This document shows, one piece after another, positions 17,828-27,209 of a DNA stretch of 64,000 nt (the stretch's first letter is position 1; every line of letters starts with the position of its first letter). The notes below the pieces were generated by a model, which worked only from the letters and a program-made list of their open reading frames with translations, was not told the origin of the DNA and searched no databases. Made by a program: the position numbers and the translations under genes. This stretch comes from Halobacillus campisalis (GTDB taxonomy: Bacteria; Bacillota; Bacilli; Bacillales; Halobacillaceae). The stretch covers positions 26,617 to 90,616 of the forward strand of contig NZ_JAPVRC010000011.1 of assembly GCF_030345335.1 (NCBI RefSeq), given 5' to 3'.

Positions 17828-17956
17828 CTTAATATACTAAGCAGGGACTGGAATATAAGAATGAATGATAGCATCTATTAATTACTACTAGTCTTTAGCT
17901 TGAAAAATAGCCACCAGGCAGTAGAAAAACATAATCGAACGATCCCCGCCGCTCGA

Positions 17957-18223
17957 TTATATCTTCGACAGTTCCTTCAACTCAAAGTGATCAGCCACCA
18001 TATCGAAATCCCTCACTACATTAAACAAATGCCATTCAGAGAAATTATTGACGCTTTCCCACACTTGAGGACCGATCTTGAATGTGTAATATTCTCCTTC
18101 TGTAAAAAAGCAGTGATGGGGCGCGTCCAACACTTTTTGGAAGGCTTCTTCATTTTTCGCTTCGTTCAAAAGCAAGGGCTTTTTGCTGATAATGCTTCGT
18201 TTACATTTCGCTTTAATTTTCAT
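17957..18223 (-). CDS. small protein of unknown function
   Basis: 88 residues (MKIKAKCKRSIISKKPLLLN to HFELKELSKI), mixed charged and aromatic, without membrane spans or a known motif. AAGGAG lies about 10 bases before the ATG. I do not recognise a family. The frame on the other strand across the same bases has no ribosome site and is ignored. Confidence 0.6.
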   Translation of the reverse strand: MKIKAKCKRSIISKKPLLLNEAKNEEAFQKVLDAPHHCFFTEGEYYTFKIGPQVWESVNNFSEWHLFNVVRDFDMVADHFELKELSKI

Positions 18224-18446
18224 AGGAAGCAGCTCCTTTTTTAATAGATTCTTGTATGATTATTCTATCCAAGAAGTCTGAAAATTATAACAATAAAATC
18301 GGACAATCTTTATCTGCTGATTTAAAGCCCCGGGTGTTCTTTGGAGTAGCGGGGTTTATTTCCTTTTTATCTTATTCTTCAATTGTGTTTTTTTAATTTT
18401 GGAAAAATTCAGTTTACAAAACTATGAATCTCTTATACAATTTCCA

Positions 18447-18459
18447 GTATACTGTATAC
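18447..18459. promoter_or_regulatory. palindromic operator candidate for the GntR regulator
   Basis: GTATACTGTATAC is a symmetric 13-base site 25 bases before the GntR start codon. GntR/FCD proteins commonly bind TGTATACA-like palindromes and control themselves plus the downstream transporter. Confidence 0.6.
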
Positions 18460-18484
18460 AGAAATTTTGTAGGTGGAGTGATTC

Positions 18485-19138
18485 ATGAAAAGAGTCAATA
18501 AGAAGATGTCGATATCGGATCAAACGTATGATTTGCTGCGTCAATCTATTGTTTCTGGTGAGTTTTCTCCTGATCAGGAATTACGGGAAGAAAAAATCGC
18601 TAAGCAGATCGGTGTCAGTCGAACGCCGCTGCGTGATGCTTTGCGCCGCCTCTCTATGGATGGACTCGTTGTCCTTAGAAATGGTAAACCGGCCAAGGTG
18701 GCTACGTTTACTATTGAAGGTTCTTTGCACCTGATGGAAGTCCGCTCGCTGTTGGAAATGCACAACCTCCGAACAATCACCCCTATTTTATCTAAAGAAA
18801 TCATCAAACAATTGCGGGATAATGTAACCCATCAGAGGAAAGCGATTGCAAAGGAAGATTACGAGACGTTTGTCGAGCTGGATCGGGATTTTCATTTACT
18901 GCTGACGGAAGCCAATGAGAACAAGAAGCTGCAAGACTTAATTTTGCAAATGAATTCAGGGGATTATCGCGCATTTATCATCTTATCGAACACGCTGCCT
19001 CAAAGTGCCGAAGCTGCATGCGATGAACATGAAGGCATATTGGAAGCGGTGGAGGAAGGAGCTGTGGAGCGAGCCGTCGAAGCGATGGATGTACATATGA
19101 ACAATATTGTTAACCGAATTACACAATATCACACATAG
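18485..19138 (+). CDS. GntR-family (FCD) transcriptional regulator
   Basis: 217 residues: winged helix-turn-helix in residues about 10-75 (YDLLRQSIVSGEF, EEKIAKQIGVSRTPLRDALRRL) and an all-helical FCD ligand domain (RDFHLLLTEANENKKL, CDEHEGILEAVEEG, DVHMNNIV), whose Asp/His residues bind metal and organic acids in relatives. GTAGGTGGAG precedes the ATG. It is directly followed by the TRAP genes, 11 bases from dctP, so it is the operon's own sensor of a carboxylate, probably the imported one. Confidence 0.9.
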   Translation: MKRVNKKMSISDQTYDLLRQSIVSGEFSPDQELREEKIAKQIGVSRTPLRDALRRLSMDGLVVLRNGKPAKVATFTIEGSLHLMEVRSLLEMHNLRTITPILSKEIIKQLRDNVTHQRKAIAKEDYETFVELDRDFHLLLTEANENKKLQDLILQMNSGDYRAFIILSNTLPQSAEAACDEHEGILEAVEEGAVERAVEAMDVHMNNIVNRITQYHT

Positions 19139-19149
19139 GAGGAGTACAT

Positions 19150-20169
19150 ATGAAAAAGGTAATGGTTCTATTCGCGGCTCTCGTCATGTTAGCCGCTTGC
19201 GGACGTCCAGATTCTGGCGGTGATGGTGATTCAGAGGACGGCGGCGGAGAAAGTCACACGATCAGTATCGCTCACTTAGTTTCTGAAGATCAGTCGTCTC
19301 ATATCGCAGCTGAATCTTTTAAAGAGAAAGTGGAAGAAGAATCGGATGGACAGATTACAGTTGAGCTTCACCCGAACGGTGAGCTGTATCCATCTGATCG
19401 AGAAGCGATCGAAGCCGTCCAGCAAGGAAATGTGGAAATGACGATTCCAGCGGTTGCCTCAATTTCTTCTTTTAATGAAGATTTCATGGTATTTGATCTA
19501 CCTTTCTTATTTGAAGACTACGACGAGGCTTATTCAGTGTTGGATGGAGAGATCGGGCAGGGACTGCTTGATGATCTGACAGAACAAAATATTAAAGGAC
19601 TCGTTTTTGCGGAAAATGGTTTCCGTCATCTATCGAATAACGAAGGTCCGGTTGAGTCCTTAGAGGATATTCAAGGATTGAAAATGCGTACGCTGGAAAG
19701 TCCGGTTCATACGGCTACTTTCAACGCTCTTGGAATGAACGCTTCTCCGTTCGCTTTTGGTGAGCTTTACACAGCCCTCCAGCAAGGAACGTATGATGCG
19801 ATGGAAGCGCCTGTGTCCTTGTTTTATACGAATAAGTTCTTTGAAGTACAGGACTATTTGACCCAGACAGGTCACGTCTATGCGCCGACGGCTCTATTGA
19901 TGAACAACGAATTTTACGAAGGTCTATCTTCAGACTTGCAGGATTTAGTCGTTGAAGCTTCTGAAGAATACCGCGAGGAACAAAGAGAACTGGCTCAACA
20001 GCAGGATAGTGAGTTCTTAGAAGAATTAAAAGCAGAAGGCATGGAAGTCAATGAGCCTTCCGAGGAATTGATGGAATCCTTCCGTGATGAAGTGGAATCT
20101 GTGTATGACGAATTTGAAGATGAGATCGGTGCCGATCTTGTCGAAGATGTTCAAAACGCCAGTGAATAA
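19150..20169 (+). CDS. dctP: TRAP transporter solute-binding lipoprotein (DctP family)
   Basis: 339 residues with signal peptide and lipobox LAAC (Cys17), then a DctP fold. Substrate-binding marks: FRHLSNNEGPV, GLKMRTLESPVHTATF, whose Arg normally grips the carboxylate, and LYTALQQGTYDAMEAP. A very acidic, Gly-rich linker follows the cysteine. Ligand cannot be named from sequence, though DctP-family proteins bind organic acids. AGGAGG stands before the start. Second gene of the GntR operon. Confidence 0.9.
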   Translation: MKKVMVLFAALVMLAACGRPDSGGDGDSEDGGGESHTISIAHLVSEDQSSHIAAESFKEKVEEESDGQITVELHPNGELYPSDREAIEAVQQGNVEMTIPAVASISSFNEDFMVFDLPFLFEDYDEAYSVLDGEIGQGLLDDLTEQNIKGLVFAENGFRHLSNNEGPVESLEDIQGLKMRTLESPVHTATFNALGMNASPFAFGELYTALQQGTYDAMEAPVSLFYTNKFFEVQDYLTQTGHVYAPTALLMNNEFYEGLSSDLQDLVVEASEEYREEQRELAQQQDSEFLEELKAEGMEVNEPSEELMESFRDEVESVYDEFEDEIGADLVEDVQNASE

Positions 20170-20177
20170 CGACAGGA

Positions 20178-20203
20178 AAAAGGAAGGCGGCTGCCTTCCT
20201 TTT
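20178..20203 (+). terminator. intercistronic hairpin between dctP and dctQ
   Basis: AAAAGGAAGGC and GCCTTCCTTTT form a strong stem with loop GGCT. It lies inside the operon, so it most likely acts as a partial terminator or mRNA 3' stabiliser that raises binding protein over membrane subunits. Confidence 0.7.
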
Positions 20204-20227
20204 AATACATAATAGGGTGGGACAGTC

Positions 20228-20722
20228 ATGGCGAAGATTTTCGCAAACTTTGAAAAAGGAATACTCGTGTCAACACTTGTCCTGATGGTCGTCCTTATTT
20301 TCGGCCAAGTGGTTGGACGGTACATATTTCAATCGGCTCCAAGCTGGACGGAAGAAATCGCCCGCTATTTACACATTTTCCAGGTGTGGGTCGGCGCAAG
20401 CTATGCTGTGAAATTGAGAGAACACATACGTGTCGATGCATTCATTACCCTGTTCCATGGGTTAGTGAGAAAAATACTAGAGTCGATCAGCGTCATTTTA
20501 TGGTTTTCGCTCGTATTATTTTTAGCGATATTCGGAACCGCGCTCGTGATGGATACGATCAGCTACGGCCAGCGCTCACCGGCCATGCAGATTCCGATGT
20601 GGATTCCTATGGTCGCCGTACCGATCGGGTCTCTTGGGATGGCGATCCGATTAGTCTTCCAGCTCATCGAGATTTGGAAAGGAAATTATGAAAAACCAAA
20701 AAGTGAGGGGATTGCCACATGA
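20228..20722 (+). CDS. dctQ: TRAP transporter small membrane subunit (DctQ)
   Basis: 164 residues, four hydrophobic spans, with the usual signature around FQSAPSWTEEIARYLHIFQVWVG and the VKLREHIRVDAF loop. It pairs with the large subunit whose ATG overlaps its stop by 4 bases. No unusual features. Confidence 0.9.
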   Translation: MAKIFANFEKGILVSTLVLMVVLIFGQVVGRYIFQSAPSWTEEIARYLHIFQVWVGASYAVKLREHIRVDAFITLFHGLVRKILESISVILWFSLVLFLAIFGTALVMDTISYGQRSPAMQIPMWIPMVAVPIGSLGMAIRLVFQLIEIWKGNYEKPKSEGIAT

Positions 20723-22002
20723 GTGTTCTCCTCTTATTTGGAACGCTGTTCGTCTGTCTGCTTATTGGAGTACCCATTGCGATATCGCTGGGTGTATCGG
20801 CTTTAACAGCCATTTACTTCGGAACGACGCTCCCTCTTGATATCATCGTGCAAAAAGCTTTTACATCATTAGATTCTTTTCCGCTATTAGCGATCCCGTT
20901 CTTCATGCTGGCCGGTATATTGATGGGGAAAGGCGGCGTTTCTAAACGACTGCTTCACTTAGCAACCTCCATGGTCGGCTGGATGACCGGTGGCTTGTCG
21001 ATGGTCACGATCGTCGCCTGTATGTTTTTCGCAGCCATTTCAGGGTCAGGCCCCGCAACCGTTGCAGCCATCGGCGGCTTCATGATACCAGCTATGATCG
21101 CCAAAAATTATAAACCCGGCTTTGCCGCCAGTGTCCCGGCAGCAGCTGGTTCCATCGGGGTCATCATCCCGCCGAGTATCCCTTTTGTTATCTACGGCGT
21201 CACCGCGAACGTATCGGTCGGCGACATGTTTATCGCCGGAATCATCCCGGGGATGCTCATTGCCGTACTATTAATGGTAACCGCGTATATTATTTCTGTG
21301 AAAAATAACTACCGGCCGGAAGACGGCGTAAAGACGACCGGAAAAGAAGTGTTCCGCGCATTAAACGATGCAAAGTGGGCGCTGTTCATTCCAGTTATCA
21401 TCTTAGGCGGAATTTATGGCGGCGTCTTCTCCCCGACTGAAGCGGCCGTCGTGTCTGTCGTCTATGCTCTTATTATCGGAGCTTTCATCTACAAGGAACT
21501 GACATGGAAGACAGTCTATGACTCATTCATTCAGACGATCATCATCAATTCAACGACGATGATCATTATCTGCCTGTCCGTCTCCTTTGCCTATTTCATG
21601 ACGCTCGTCCACATACCCGACCAAATATCAAGCTACCTGACAGGCTTGACGACGAACCCGATTTTCATATTGATCGTCATTAACCTGCTGCTTCTCTTTG
21701 TCGGAATGTTCATCGATACGATATCTGCTGTGGTCATTTTGACACCTGTACTGCTGCCGATCGTCACAGAGTTCGGCATCGATCCCGTTCACTTTGGTGT
21801 CATCTTAGTCGCTAACCTGGCCATCGGATTTGTCACCCCGCCTGTAGGCGTCAACTTATTCGTCGCCTCCACCGTCGGAAAAGTGAAATTCGAAAAAATC
21901 GTCGTAGGCGTCATTCCGTTTTTAGTGGCAATGATTTTCGCTTTGCTTATCATTACGTATGTTCCTGCGTTGTCGATGTGGCTGACGGAAATGTATCGAT
22001 AG
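20719..22002 (+). CDS. dctM: TRAP transporter large membrane subunit (DctM)
   Basis: 427 residues, about twelve spans. DctM marks: AISGSGPATVAAIGGFMIPAM, GSIGVIIPPSIPFVIYG, GVFSPTEAAVVSVVYA and FVTPPVGVNLFVAS. It forms the sodium-driven channel with DctQ. Last gene of the GntR-dctPQM operon; no companion catabolic enzymes follow, so the substrate is not hinted at. Confidence 0.92.
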   Translation: MSVLLLFGTLFVCLLIGVPIAISLGVSALTAIYFGTTLPLDIIVQKAFTSLDSFPLLAIPFFMLAGILMGKGGVSKRLLHLATSMVGWMTGGLSMVTIVACMFFAAISGSGPATVAAIGGFMIPAMIAKNYKPGFAASVPAAAGSIGVIIPPSIPFVIYGVTANVSVGDMFIAGIIPGMLIAVLLMVTAYIISVKNNYRPEDGVKTTGKEVFRALNDAKWALFIPVIILGGIYGGVFSPTEAAVVSVVYALIIGAFIYKELTWKTVYDSFIQTIIINSTTMIIICLSVSFAYFMTLVHIPDQISSYLTGLTTNPIFILIVINLLLLFVGMFIDTISAVVILTPVLLPIVTEFGIDPVHFGVILVANLAIGFVTPPVGVNLFVASTVGKVKFEKIVVGVIPFLVAMIFALLIITYVPALSMWLTEMYR

Positions 22003-22193
22003 TTTTTTAGAAAGGTCTTGAAGAGGAGGGTTTCTCTGCAGGGCTTTTTCTTTTGGGGATTGGAATTTTTATAGAGCTTAGGTTATTTATCTTCATGATA
22101 TAAGCATTGTATCTTTATTAATTAAGGGGGATATATCTTGAGACTGAGTCTTAAAGTAACGGGCAGGTTAGTTGAAGACTCAGTTTCGAGATA
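22003..22193. repeat. repeat A long copy with palindrome
   Basis: 22134-22193 is a palindrome: left arm TATCTTGAGACTGAGTCTT, right arm AAGACTCAGTTTCGAGATA, with GGGCAGGTTAGTTG between. The upstream part (TTTCTCTGCAGGGCTTTTTC onward) is also shared with 26247-26409. The first part may work as terminator for dctM. Confidence 0.8.
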
Positions 22194-22461
22194 ATAGTAA
22201 GTTTTGAAACGATATCTGTACTTATTCGTATATAAAATATAGTGCTTTTACGAGAGATCGTTATCTAAGACCTTTTGATATTTTAGTTTAGCTGCTCTAA
22301 TAGTATTTTGGTCAGAACCCAAAAAGGAATTGCAGTTAGAGACTTGGAGTAAACTGTGATTCCATTTGAATATTACATAACTCTAAACTTGTTTCTCTGT
22401 CATAACTTTGGCATGTTAAAAGATAATCATCTTTAAAATAGAATTGTAGGGAGGTTAGCAC

Positions 22462-22617
22462 TTGCACATTATATTCAAAACTTTTAAAAATATGTTTCTT
22501 GATTTGTTCTCTATGTTTAGGGGCTTTACATACGGTTTCTTAATGGTTGGAATATTTATTTTAGTTGTTGGTGCTTTGTTATATGGTATTTTGTATCTAA
22601 TGAACGTGGTTCTTTAG
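22462..22617 (+). CDS. small single-span membrane protein (51 aa)
   Basis: A TTG start at 22462 with GGGAGG 7 bases upstream opens a 51-residue frame: amphipathic N-terminus (HIIFKTFKNMFLDLF), then a hydrophobic span (FLMVGIFILVVGALLYGIL) and a short tail ending NVVL. No family recognised. The good ribosome site and membrane-like composition support it; the lack of neighbours leaves doubt. Confidence 0.5.
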   Translation: MHIIFKTFKNMFLDLFSMFRGFTYGFLMVGIFILVVGALLYGILYLMNVVL

Positions 22618-22639
22618 TCAGGATTAAAAAATAATTATC

Positions 22640-22984
22640 TTAATAAAGTCTAAGCTTCTGATTCTGCAAAGAAAATCTCTTAAACATACTATACGAGGTG
22701 GAAAAATGGCGCGATTGCGTTAGAAAACATGTCAAAAGAAAAATTCTCATTATATTTCGAAGAAAAAGTTGAGAGGTATAGTTTGATGAAAAAGATGAGG
22801 GTGCTATCAAAAAGGTGTTCCGTGAATGATTGCCTATGGCTTTGAAGCGATTGTTTTCGATTAATAATTCGCTGGATTCAGGGGCTCCATAGATTGAAGC
22901 ATTGATAAATTTTTTTATATCTACATAATCATTGAATATAAACGTCGACAGTTCGCTAGGCGCAAAAAAATAAGGCGTTCTCAT
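22640..22984 (-). pseudogene. probable gene remnant
   Basis: A 114-codon frame whose first 60 residues read like a real soluble protein (FNDYVDIKKFINASIYG, ENNRFKAIGNHSRNTF), but it has no ribosome site and its second half loses protein character. I do not recognise the family. The DNA from 22985 to 23348 shows only more scraps (for example GLTAEQRKVYSAI in one frame before a stop), so this stretch looks like an eroded region. Confidence 0.35.
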
Positions 22985-23348
22985 CGCCGTTATCTATAAG
23001 CGGTTCTATTATAATACTATGTTTTTAAATGTTTAATCGCAAACTCTTTGGCCTCTTACTTAGCGGATCTCATTCTAATATGTAATCGAGACATTGGCGC
23101 ATTAAGAGGAATATTTATAACAAGACGCGTCCTGTCTAAAGTGGGGTGCATGATTAATTCTAGTTTCTAGGCAGGTCTGACTGCCGAGCAGCGTAAAGTA
23201 TATTCCGCTATTTAAAAGGCGAGAAAACATGGGGACATATCACTGTATGCTCAAAATAACTTGCCAATTGTGAAGTGTAAGATTATAAGCAAACAGCGAA
23301 TGCGTACACCCTTTTTCTCACTCAGGATTCAGGTAAGTGAACAATGAT

Positions 23349-23825
23349 TTAATTAATAGCCTCCAAAATCTCTTCAATCTGCTCAATGTGGCGTCGTTCA
23401 TGCTCGGCTATGAGAGTGAAAATGCTGTTGGCAGGAATATCTCCAAATCGAGGATGGAACACGACATATCGTTCGATGTATTTGTTCTCATTTAAAAAAG
23501 CTTCGGTTGCGTTTCTTGAGTTTTGCAGCATTTTGATGCAGTCTTCTGCATTTCTGTGGACAGTGGAGGGCTCCTGCTGTGCCTTCATTTTCACAGAACG
23601 GTCCCGCAAGATGGAGAAATCTTTTTCCTCAGCATGACCTATGTGTTTTTGCTGCATGGCGTTCTCCACCAGTCCGAGAAAATTCACCTCAGCCACTGCC
23701 AGATGCTCGACCACCTGTGCAACCGTCCAACCTCCAAGTACCGTAGCAGTATTTAACTCGTAATCATTTAAATTCCTTAGCAAACTGATCAATTTTTCTC
23801 TCGTTTGAATGAATGACTGATCCAT
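23349..23825 (-). CDS. DinB-family protein
   Basis: 158 residues with the four-helix DinB layout: GGWTVAQVVEHLAVAEVNF in the first part gives one metal histidine, and AEHERRHIEQIEEIL near the C-terminus gives two more. AAAGGAGG stands 7 bases before the ATG. DinB/YfiT-like proteins are metal-dependent thiol transferases or unknown; the real substrate is not evident. Single gene. Confidence 0.85.
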   Translation of the reverse strand: MDQSFIQTREKLISLLRNLNDYELNTATVLGGWTVAQVVEHLAVAEVNFLGLVENAMQQKHIGHAEEKDFSILRDRSVKMKAQQEPSTVHRNAEDCIKMLQNSRNATEAFLNENKYIERYVVFHPRFGDIPANSIFTLIAEHERRHIEQIEEILEAIN

Positions 23826-24229
23826 GATTGCTCCTCCTTTAGGTGTGTATGAAATCCCGCTTTCTATTTCGATTTTATCACATGAGATGGACGCGAATGT
23901 AAATTGCTGGGTGGGGATGTTTTGAGGAAAGAGACGTTTTAAAAATCATAGGTATTCCTGTTCTTGTTTGTGTGGTCATATCGTTATATGAATTAATAGT
24001 TTGGAATGATATGTCTCTGACTAGCAAGGTGGTTTTTATTGTATCAAGTACAATTTTGCTATATATCATGTACTTTGCAAATTTAGTTTATTGAAGAATA
24101 GAAGGAAATTCTTTGGTGATGTAGAAATGATTGATTATGTAATTTAGTGTATTGGCTGTATATTGATTGCAATGTTGGCAGATGTAGATGGGTAGTATTC
24201 TTCCATTTTTGAGGGAAAAGGTGATATTT
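23826..24229. other. intergenic, possible remnant of a small membrane protein
   Basis: Bases about 23951-24094 encode, in one plus-strand frame, two hydrophobic segments (GIPVLVCVVISLYE, VVFIVSSTILLYIMYF) ending in TGA, but I find no start codon with a ribosome site. It may be a broken small membrane protein gene. Nothing else seen. Confidence 0.3.
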
Positions 24230-25009
24230 ATGAAAACAACCCAGTCAAAAGACGGCACAACCTTGGCGTACGATGTCTACGGTAATGGTCCACCTCTAAT
24301 TTACATAACGGGAGCAAGCTGCCATCGCTCATTTAAGCCTATAGTGCGAGATGCAAAAATATTTGCCTCTGAATTCACTGTTTACAATTACGACCGTCGT
24401 GGACGAGGGGATAGTGGTGACACACTGCCTTATTCTATAGAACGTGAAATCGAAGATATCGAAGCTATGATTGATGCGGCAGGCGGCAAGGCGCATTTGT
24501 ATGGTCATTCTTCTGGTGCTGTGATCGCTCTTGAGGCAGCACTTCGACTTGGCAATAAGGTGCAAAAAGTAACTATGTATGATGCGCCATATGTACGTGG
24601 CGAGAAAGAAAAAGCCGAATACAAACAATTAAGCCAAAAAATACACAAACTTCTCGAAAACGAGAAAAATTCAGAAGCAATGCTTACCTTTTTAAAGGGG
24701 ATTGGGATGCCCAAGATATTTGTTTTATTGTTGCCGTTATTTCCTGGCTGGAGAACTACGAAGGCTCTAGCTCCGACCCTTGCTTATGATATTACTCTAA
24801 CTCAGGATATGCCACCAGTTGAACGAGCTACTCAAATTTCCATACCTATGCAAATAATCGTTGGCGAAAAAAGCCCGGCTTCAATAAATGATGTTGGTCG
24901 TCAACTAACAAAGGCAATTCCAAACGCAAGGTTTGTACAACTTGCAAAGCAAGACCATATGGTTAACGGAAAAAAACTGCTGCCAATACTTTCGACATTT
25001 CTCAAGTAA
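24230..25009 (+). CDS. alpha/beta hydrolase
   Basis: 259 residues from ATG 24230, where AAAGGTGAT gives a good site; the frame from 24188 adds 14 residues without one. Fold marks: oxyanion region YITGASCH, NYDRRGRGDSGD, nucleophile GHSSG (Ser near residue 96), then IPMQIIVGEKSPAS and the histidine in AKQDHMV. The shortest cap insertion suggests a small esterase-type or lactonase-type enzyme. Single gene; followed by repeat B. Confidence 0.85.
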   Translation: MKTTQSKDGTTLAYDVYGNGPPLIYITGASCHRSFKPIVRDAKIFASEFTVYNYDRRGRGDSGDTLPYSIEREIEDIEAMIDAAGGKAHLYGHSSGAVIALEAALRLGNKVQKVTMYDAPYVRGEKEKAEYKQLSQKIHKLLENEKNSEAMLTFLKGIGMPKIFVLLLPLFPGWRTTKALAPTLAYDITLTQDMPPVERATQISIPMQIIVGEKSPASINDVGRQLTKAIPNARFVQLAKQDHMVNGKKLLPILSTFLK

Positions 25010-25022
25010 TAATGTTTTATTC

Positions 25023-25131
25023 TGGGGTCAGTCCCCTGGCGCGTTAAAGAACTAAAAGATGGCGTGGTACCAAAGAGGATCTTCATGCCATCATACAGTG
25101 GAACCAGATTTTTTATTTTCTATCTATCTGA
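25023..25131. repeat. repeat B (GGGGTCAGTCCCC element), copy 2
   Basis: GGGGTCAGTCCCCTGGCGCG at the left, then GTTAAAGAACTAAAAGATGG, CCATCATACAGTGGAACCAG and TTTTATTTTCTATCTATC. The same blocks, in the same order, occur at 26087-26232, where the element is longer. The rest of the gap up to 25322 holds no gene. Confidence 0.75.
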
Positions 25132-25322
25132 AGAATTGGGGTTTTTTGAACCTCTTTACCATTGTAAAACCTCATTTTTACATCAAGGAAGCCACTCCTT
25201 CATGATTGTTACATTCAACTCGAAAATTTCTTTATTTCGACAGCCGCTTTCGACAATTTAACCCCCATTAACCGAAGTATAATGTTGGCAAGTGAACTAA
25301 GGGATTAATGGAGGGGTAGGAC

Positions 25323-26066
25323 ATGCAGCTAAGAAAAATTGTGTTGGCCATGGGGATTTTGTTATTGGGTTTTTGTTTCATGGTAAAACCGGCGGAGGCA
25401 GCAGAGAAAGAAGCAATTATTATTAATAAAAGTAATAATCAATTGGCGTTTTATGAAAATGGCACACTTCAGAAGGTGTTTCCTGTAGCAACGGGGAGAA
25501 AGAGCAGTTTGACGCCGGAAGGGAAATTTACCCTCGTTAATAAGGTTAAAAACAGGCCGTGGTATAAAGAAAATATCCCAGGCGGTGACCCACGGAATCC
25601 TCTAGGCGCCAGATGGCTCGGGATAAAAGTTCCGGGTGACTGGGGACATACCTCAGGGAATGTTTACGGAGTACATGGCACAAATAATCCATCTTCCATT
25701 GGGACTTACGCATCCAGCGGCTGTATTCGTATGAATAATAAAGATGTCATCTGGCTGTATGAACGAGCTGATAAAAATATTCCGGTCTATATTACAAGTT
25801 CTTCATCATCTTTTACAGCGTTAGCACAAAAATATGAAGTTGGATCCAAAAGTGTAGTCGCAGGGTATGAAACTTTTAATGAAACTTTAAGGTATGGCAG
25901 TAAAGGAGATTCAGTTAAAGTTCTACAGAAAAAACTCAGCATAACTGCTGATGGCTCTTTTGGTCCGAAGACCTTAAGAGCTGTAAAAAAGTTTCAATCA
26001 TCGAAAGGGTTAGTGGCTGACGGTATTGTCGGGCCAAAAACAAGAAACGCATTATTCAGTAAATAG
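25323..26066 (+). CDS. secreted L,D-transpeptidase with peptidoglycan-binding domain
   Basis: 247 residues. Signal peptide (KIVLAMGILLLGFCFMV, cut after AEA), YkuD catalytic domain in residues about 30-160 with the conserved HGTNNPSSIG and catalytic cysteine in SSGCIRM, then a linker and a C-terminal PG_binding_1 domain (YGSKGDSVKVLQKKL, ADGIVGPKTRNAL). It cross-links or modifies cell wall peptidoglycan outside the membrane. GGAGGGG precedes the ATG. Single gene between repeats. Confidence 0.92.
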   Translation: MQLRKIVLAMGILLLGFCFMVKPAEAAEKEAIIINKSNNQLAFYENGTLQKVFPVATGRKSSLTPEGKFTLVNKVKNRPWYKENIPGGDPRNPLGARWLGIKVPGDWGHTSGNVYGVHGTNNPSSIGTYASSGCIRMNNKDVIWLYERADKNIPVYITSSSSSFTALAQKYEVGSKSVVAGYETFNETLRYGSKGDSVKVLQKKLSITADGSFGPKTLRAVKKFQSSKGLVADGIVGPKTRNALFSK

Positions 26067-26086
26067 CAGGATTTTGGGGTCGATTT

Positions 26087-26232
26087 TGGGGTCAGTCCCC
26101 GGGTGCGTTAGAGAACTGAAGGATGGCGCATTACCAAGAGGGATCTGTTGGTAGTGCGCTTCTTTTCGTGCCATCATACAGTGGAACCAGACTTTTTTTA
26201 TTTTCCATCTATCAAGTGATGGTACCTGCCCC
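26087..26232. repeat. repeat B, full-length copy
   Basis: Begins GGGGTCAGTCCCCGGGTGCG and ends GGTACCTGCCCCC, giving loosely complementary ends about 145 bases apart. Inside: GTTAGAGAACTGAAGGATGG and CCATCATACAGTGGAACCAG as in copy 2. No coding capacity. Confidence 0.75.
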
Positions 26233-26246
26233 CACTTTAGATAGTT

Positions 26247-26409
26247 TTCGGAAAGGTCCTGTAGAGGGGGTATTCTCTGCAGGGCTTTTTCTTATTTAGG
26301 TTATCTATCTTCACGAAATAAACCATCTTTTTTAATTAATGGGTATATATATCGATACTGAGTCTTAAAGATAAGAGGCAGGTTAGTTGAAGACTTGAAT
26401 TCGGAGATA
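26247..26409. repeat. repeat A long copy with terminator hairpin and palindrome
   Basis: CCTGTAGAG/CTCTGCAGG (26258-26283) followed by GCTTTTTC is a terminator-like stem. The palindrome at 26348-26409 has left arm ending ACTGAGTCTT and right arm AAGACTTGAATTCGGAGATA. Order matches 22003-22193, so this is a second copy of one unit. Confidence 0.78.
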
Positions 26410-26513
26410 TTTTACAGAAAGGATATGTCCTTTTTGTGGAATAAAGAGGAGAAGCTTGAAGCAATCAAGAATAAATTCTTTAGGAGACATATGTGATATA
26501 GGAGGGGTAAGAT

Positions 26514-26951
26514 ATGAAGATCCATAGAATAGATCATGTGGGTGTTATCGTAAATGATCTTCCTGCAGCTAAAGCCTTTTTTCTAGACCTTGGACTTGAA
26601 GTGCTAGGGGAAGCAGAGGTGAAAGGAGAGTGGGTGGAACGGATAATTGGGCTAAATGACGTTAGAGAGACGGTTGTAATGTTAGGGGTGCCAGACGGCG
26701 AGGCAACTTTGGAACTGGTTAAATTCCATACGCCGTCAGATAAAAAAGGTATACAGCAATCGTCTGCAAATACTTTGGGTATGCGACATATTGCATTTGC
26801 TGTTGAAGATATCGAAGCCGTTGTTGCCAAATTGAAAAAGAAAGGCGCGGAACTTTTTGGTGAGATACAAAACTACAAAAACGCATATAAATTATGCTAC
26901 GTTCGTGGGCCAGAAGGGATTATTTTAGAGTTGGCGGAGCAAATCAAATAA
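26514..26951 (+). CDS. VOC-family (methylmalonyl-CoA epimerase/glyoxalase-like) protein
   Basis: 145 residues, two beta-alpha-beta-beta-beta modules. Metal-ligand positions are visible: His in RIDHVGV, Glu in ATLELVKF, His in MRHIAFAVEDI and Glu in IILELAEQ. The pattern resembles methylmalonyl-CoA epimerases and lactoylglutathione lyases. TAGGAGGGG precedes the ATG. No pathway neighbour, so substrate is open. Confidence 0.85.
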   Translation: MKIHRIDHVGVIVNDLPAAKAFFLDLGLEVLGEAEVKGEWVERIIGLNDVRETVVMLGVPDGEATLELVKFHTPSDKKGIQQSSANTLGMRHIAFAVEDIEAVVAKLKKKGAELFGEIQNYKNAYKLCYVRGPEGIILELAEQIK

Positions 26952-27209
26952 ATATTGAGGGGACTTTGTTAAGCAAACGGGGGTAATAACTAAATATGTT
27001 TTTGTCCTGAGTTCTTCATCTTTTCCTATTGTTGGAAGGGGTGTTGAAGCCTCAATTCTGAGTTAATAAGACCATATGACAGTTTGGGTTTTGTTGTTGG
27101 TTGAGAAATTAAACAAATTATCAAGAAGTAAGTTTTGTTGGGAACTGATGGGTATTGACAAGAATGTATATGGGACGGTGTCTAATACCCTTTTTATAGG
27201 AGGAATAAA

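Noticed and set aside
17900..18244. Rightward 114-codon frame
   Set aside because: No ribosome site; overlaps the leftward 88-residue gene that has one.
18413..18439. SigA promoter TTTACA/TATACA before the GntR gene
   Set aside because: Spacer only 15 bases; not strong enough to call.
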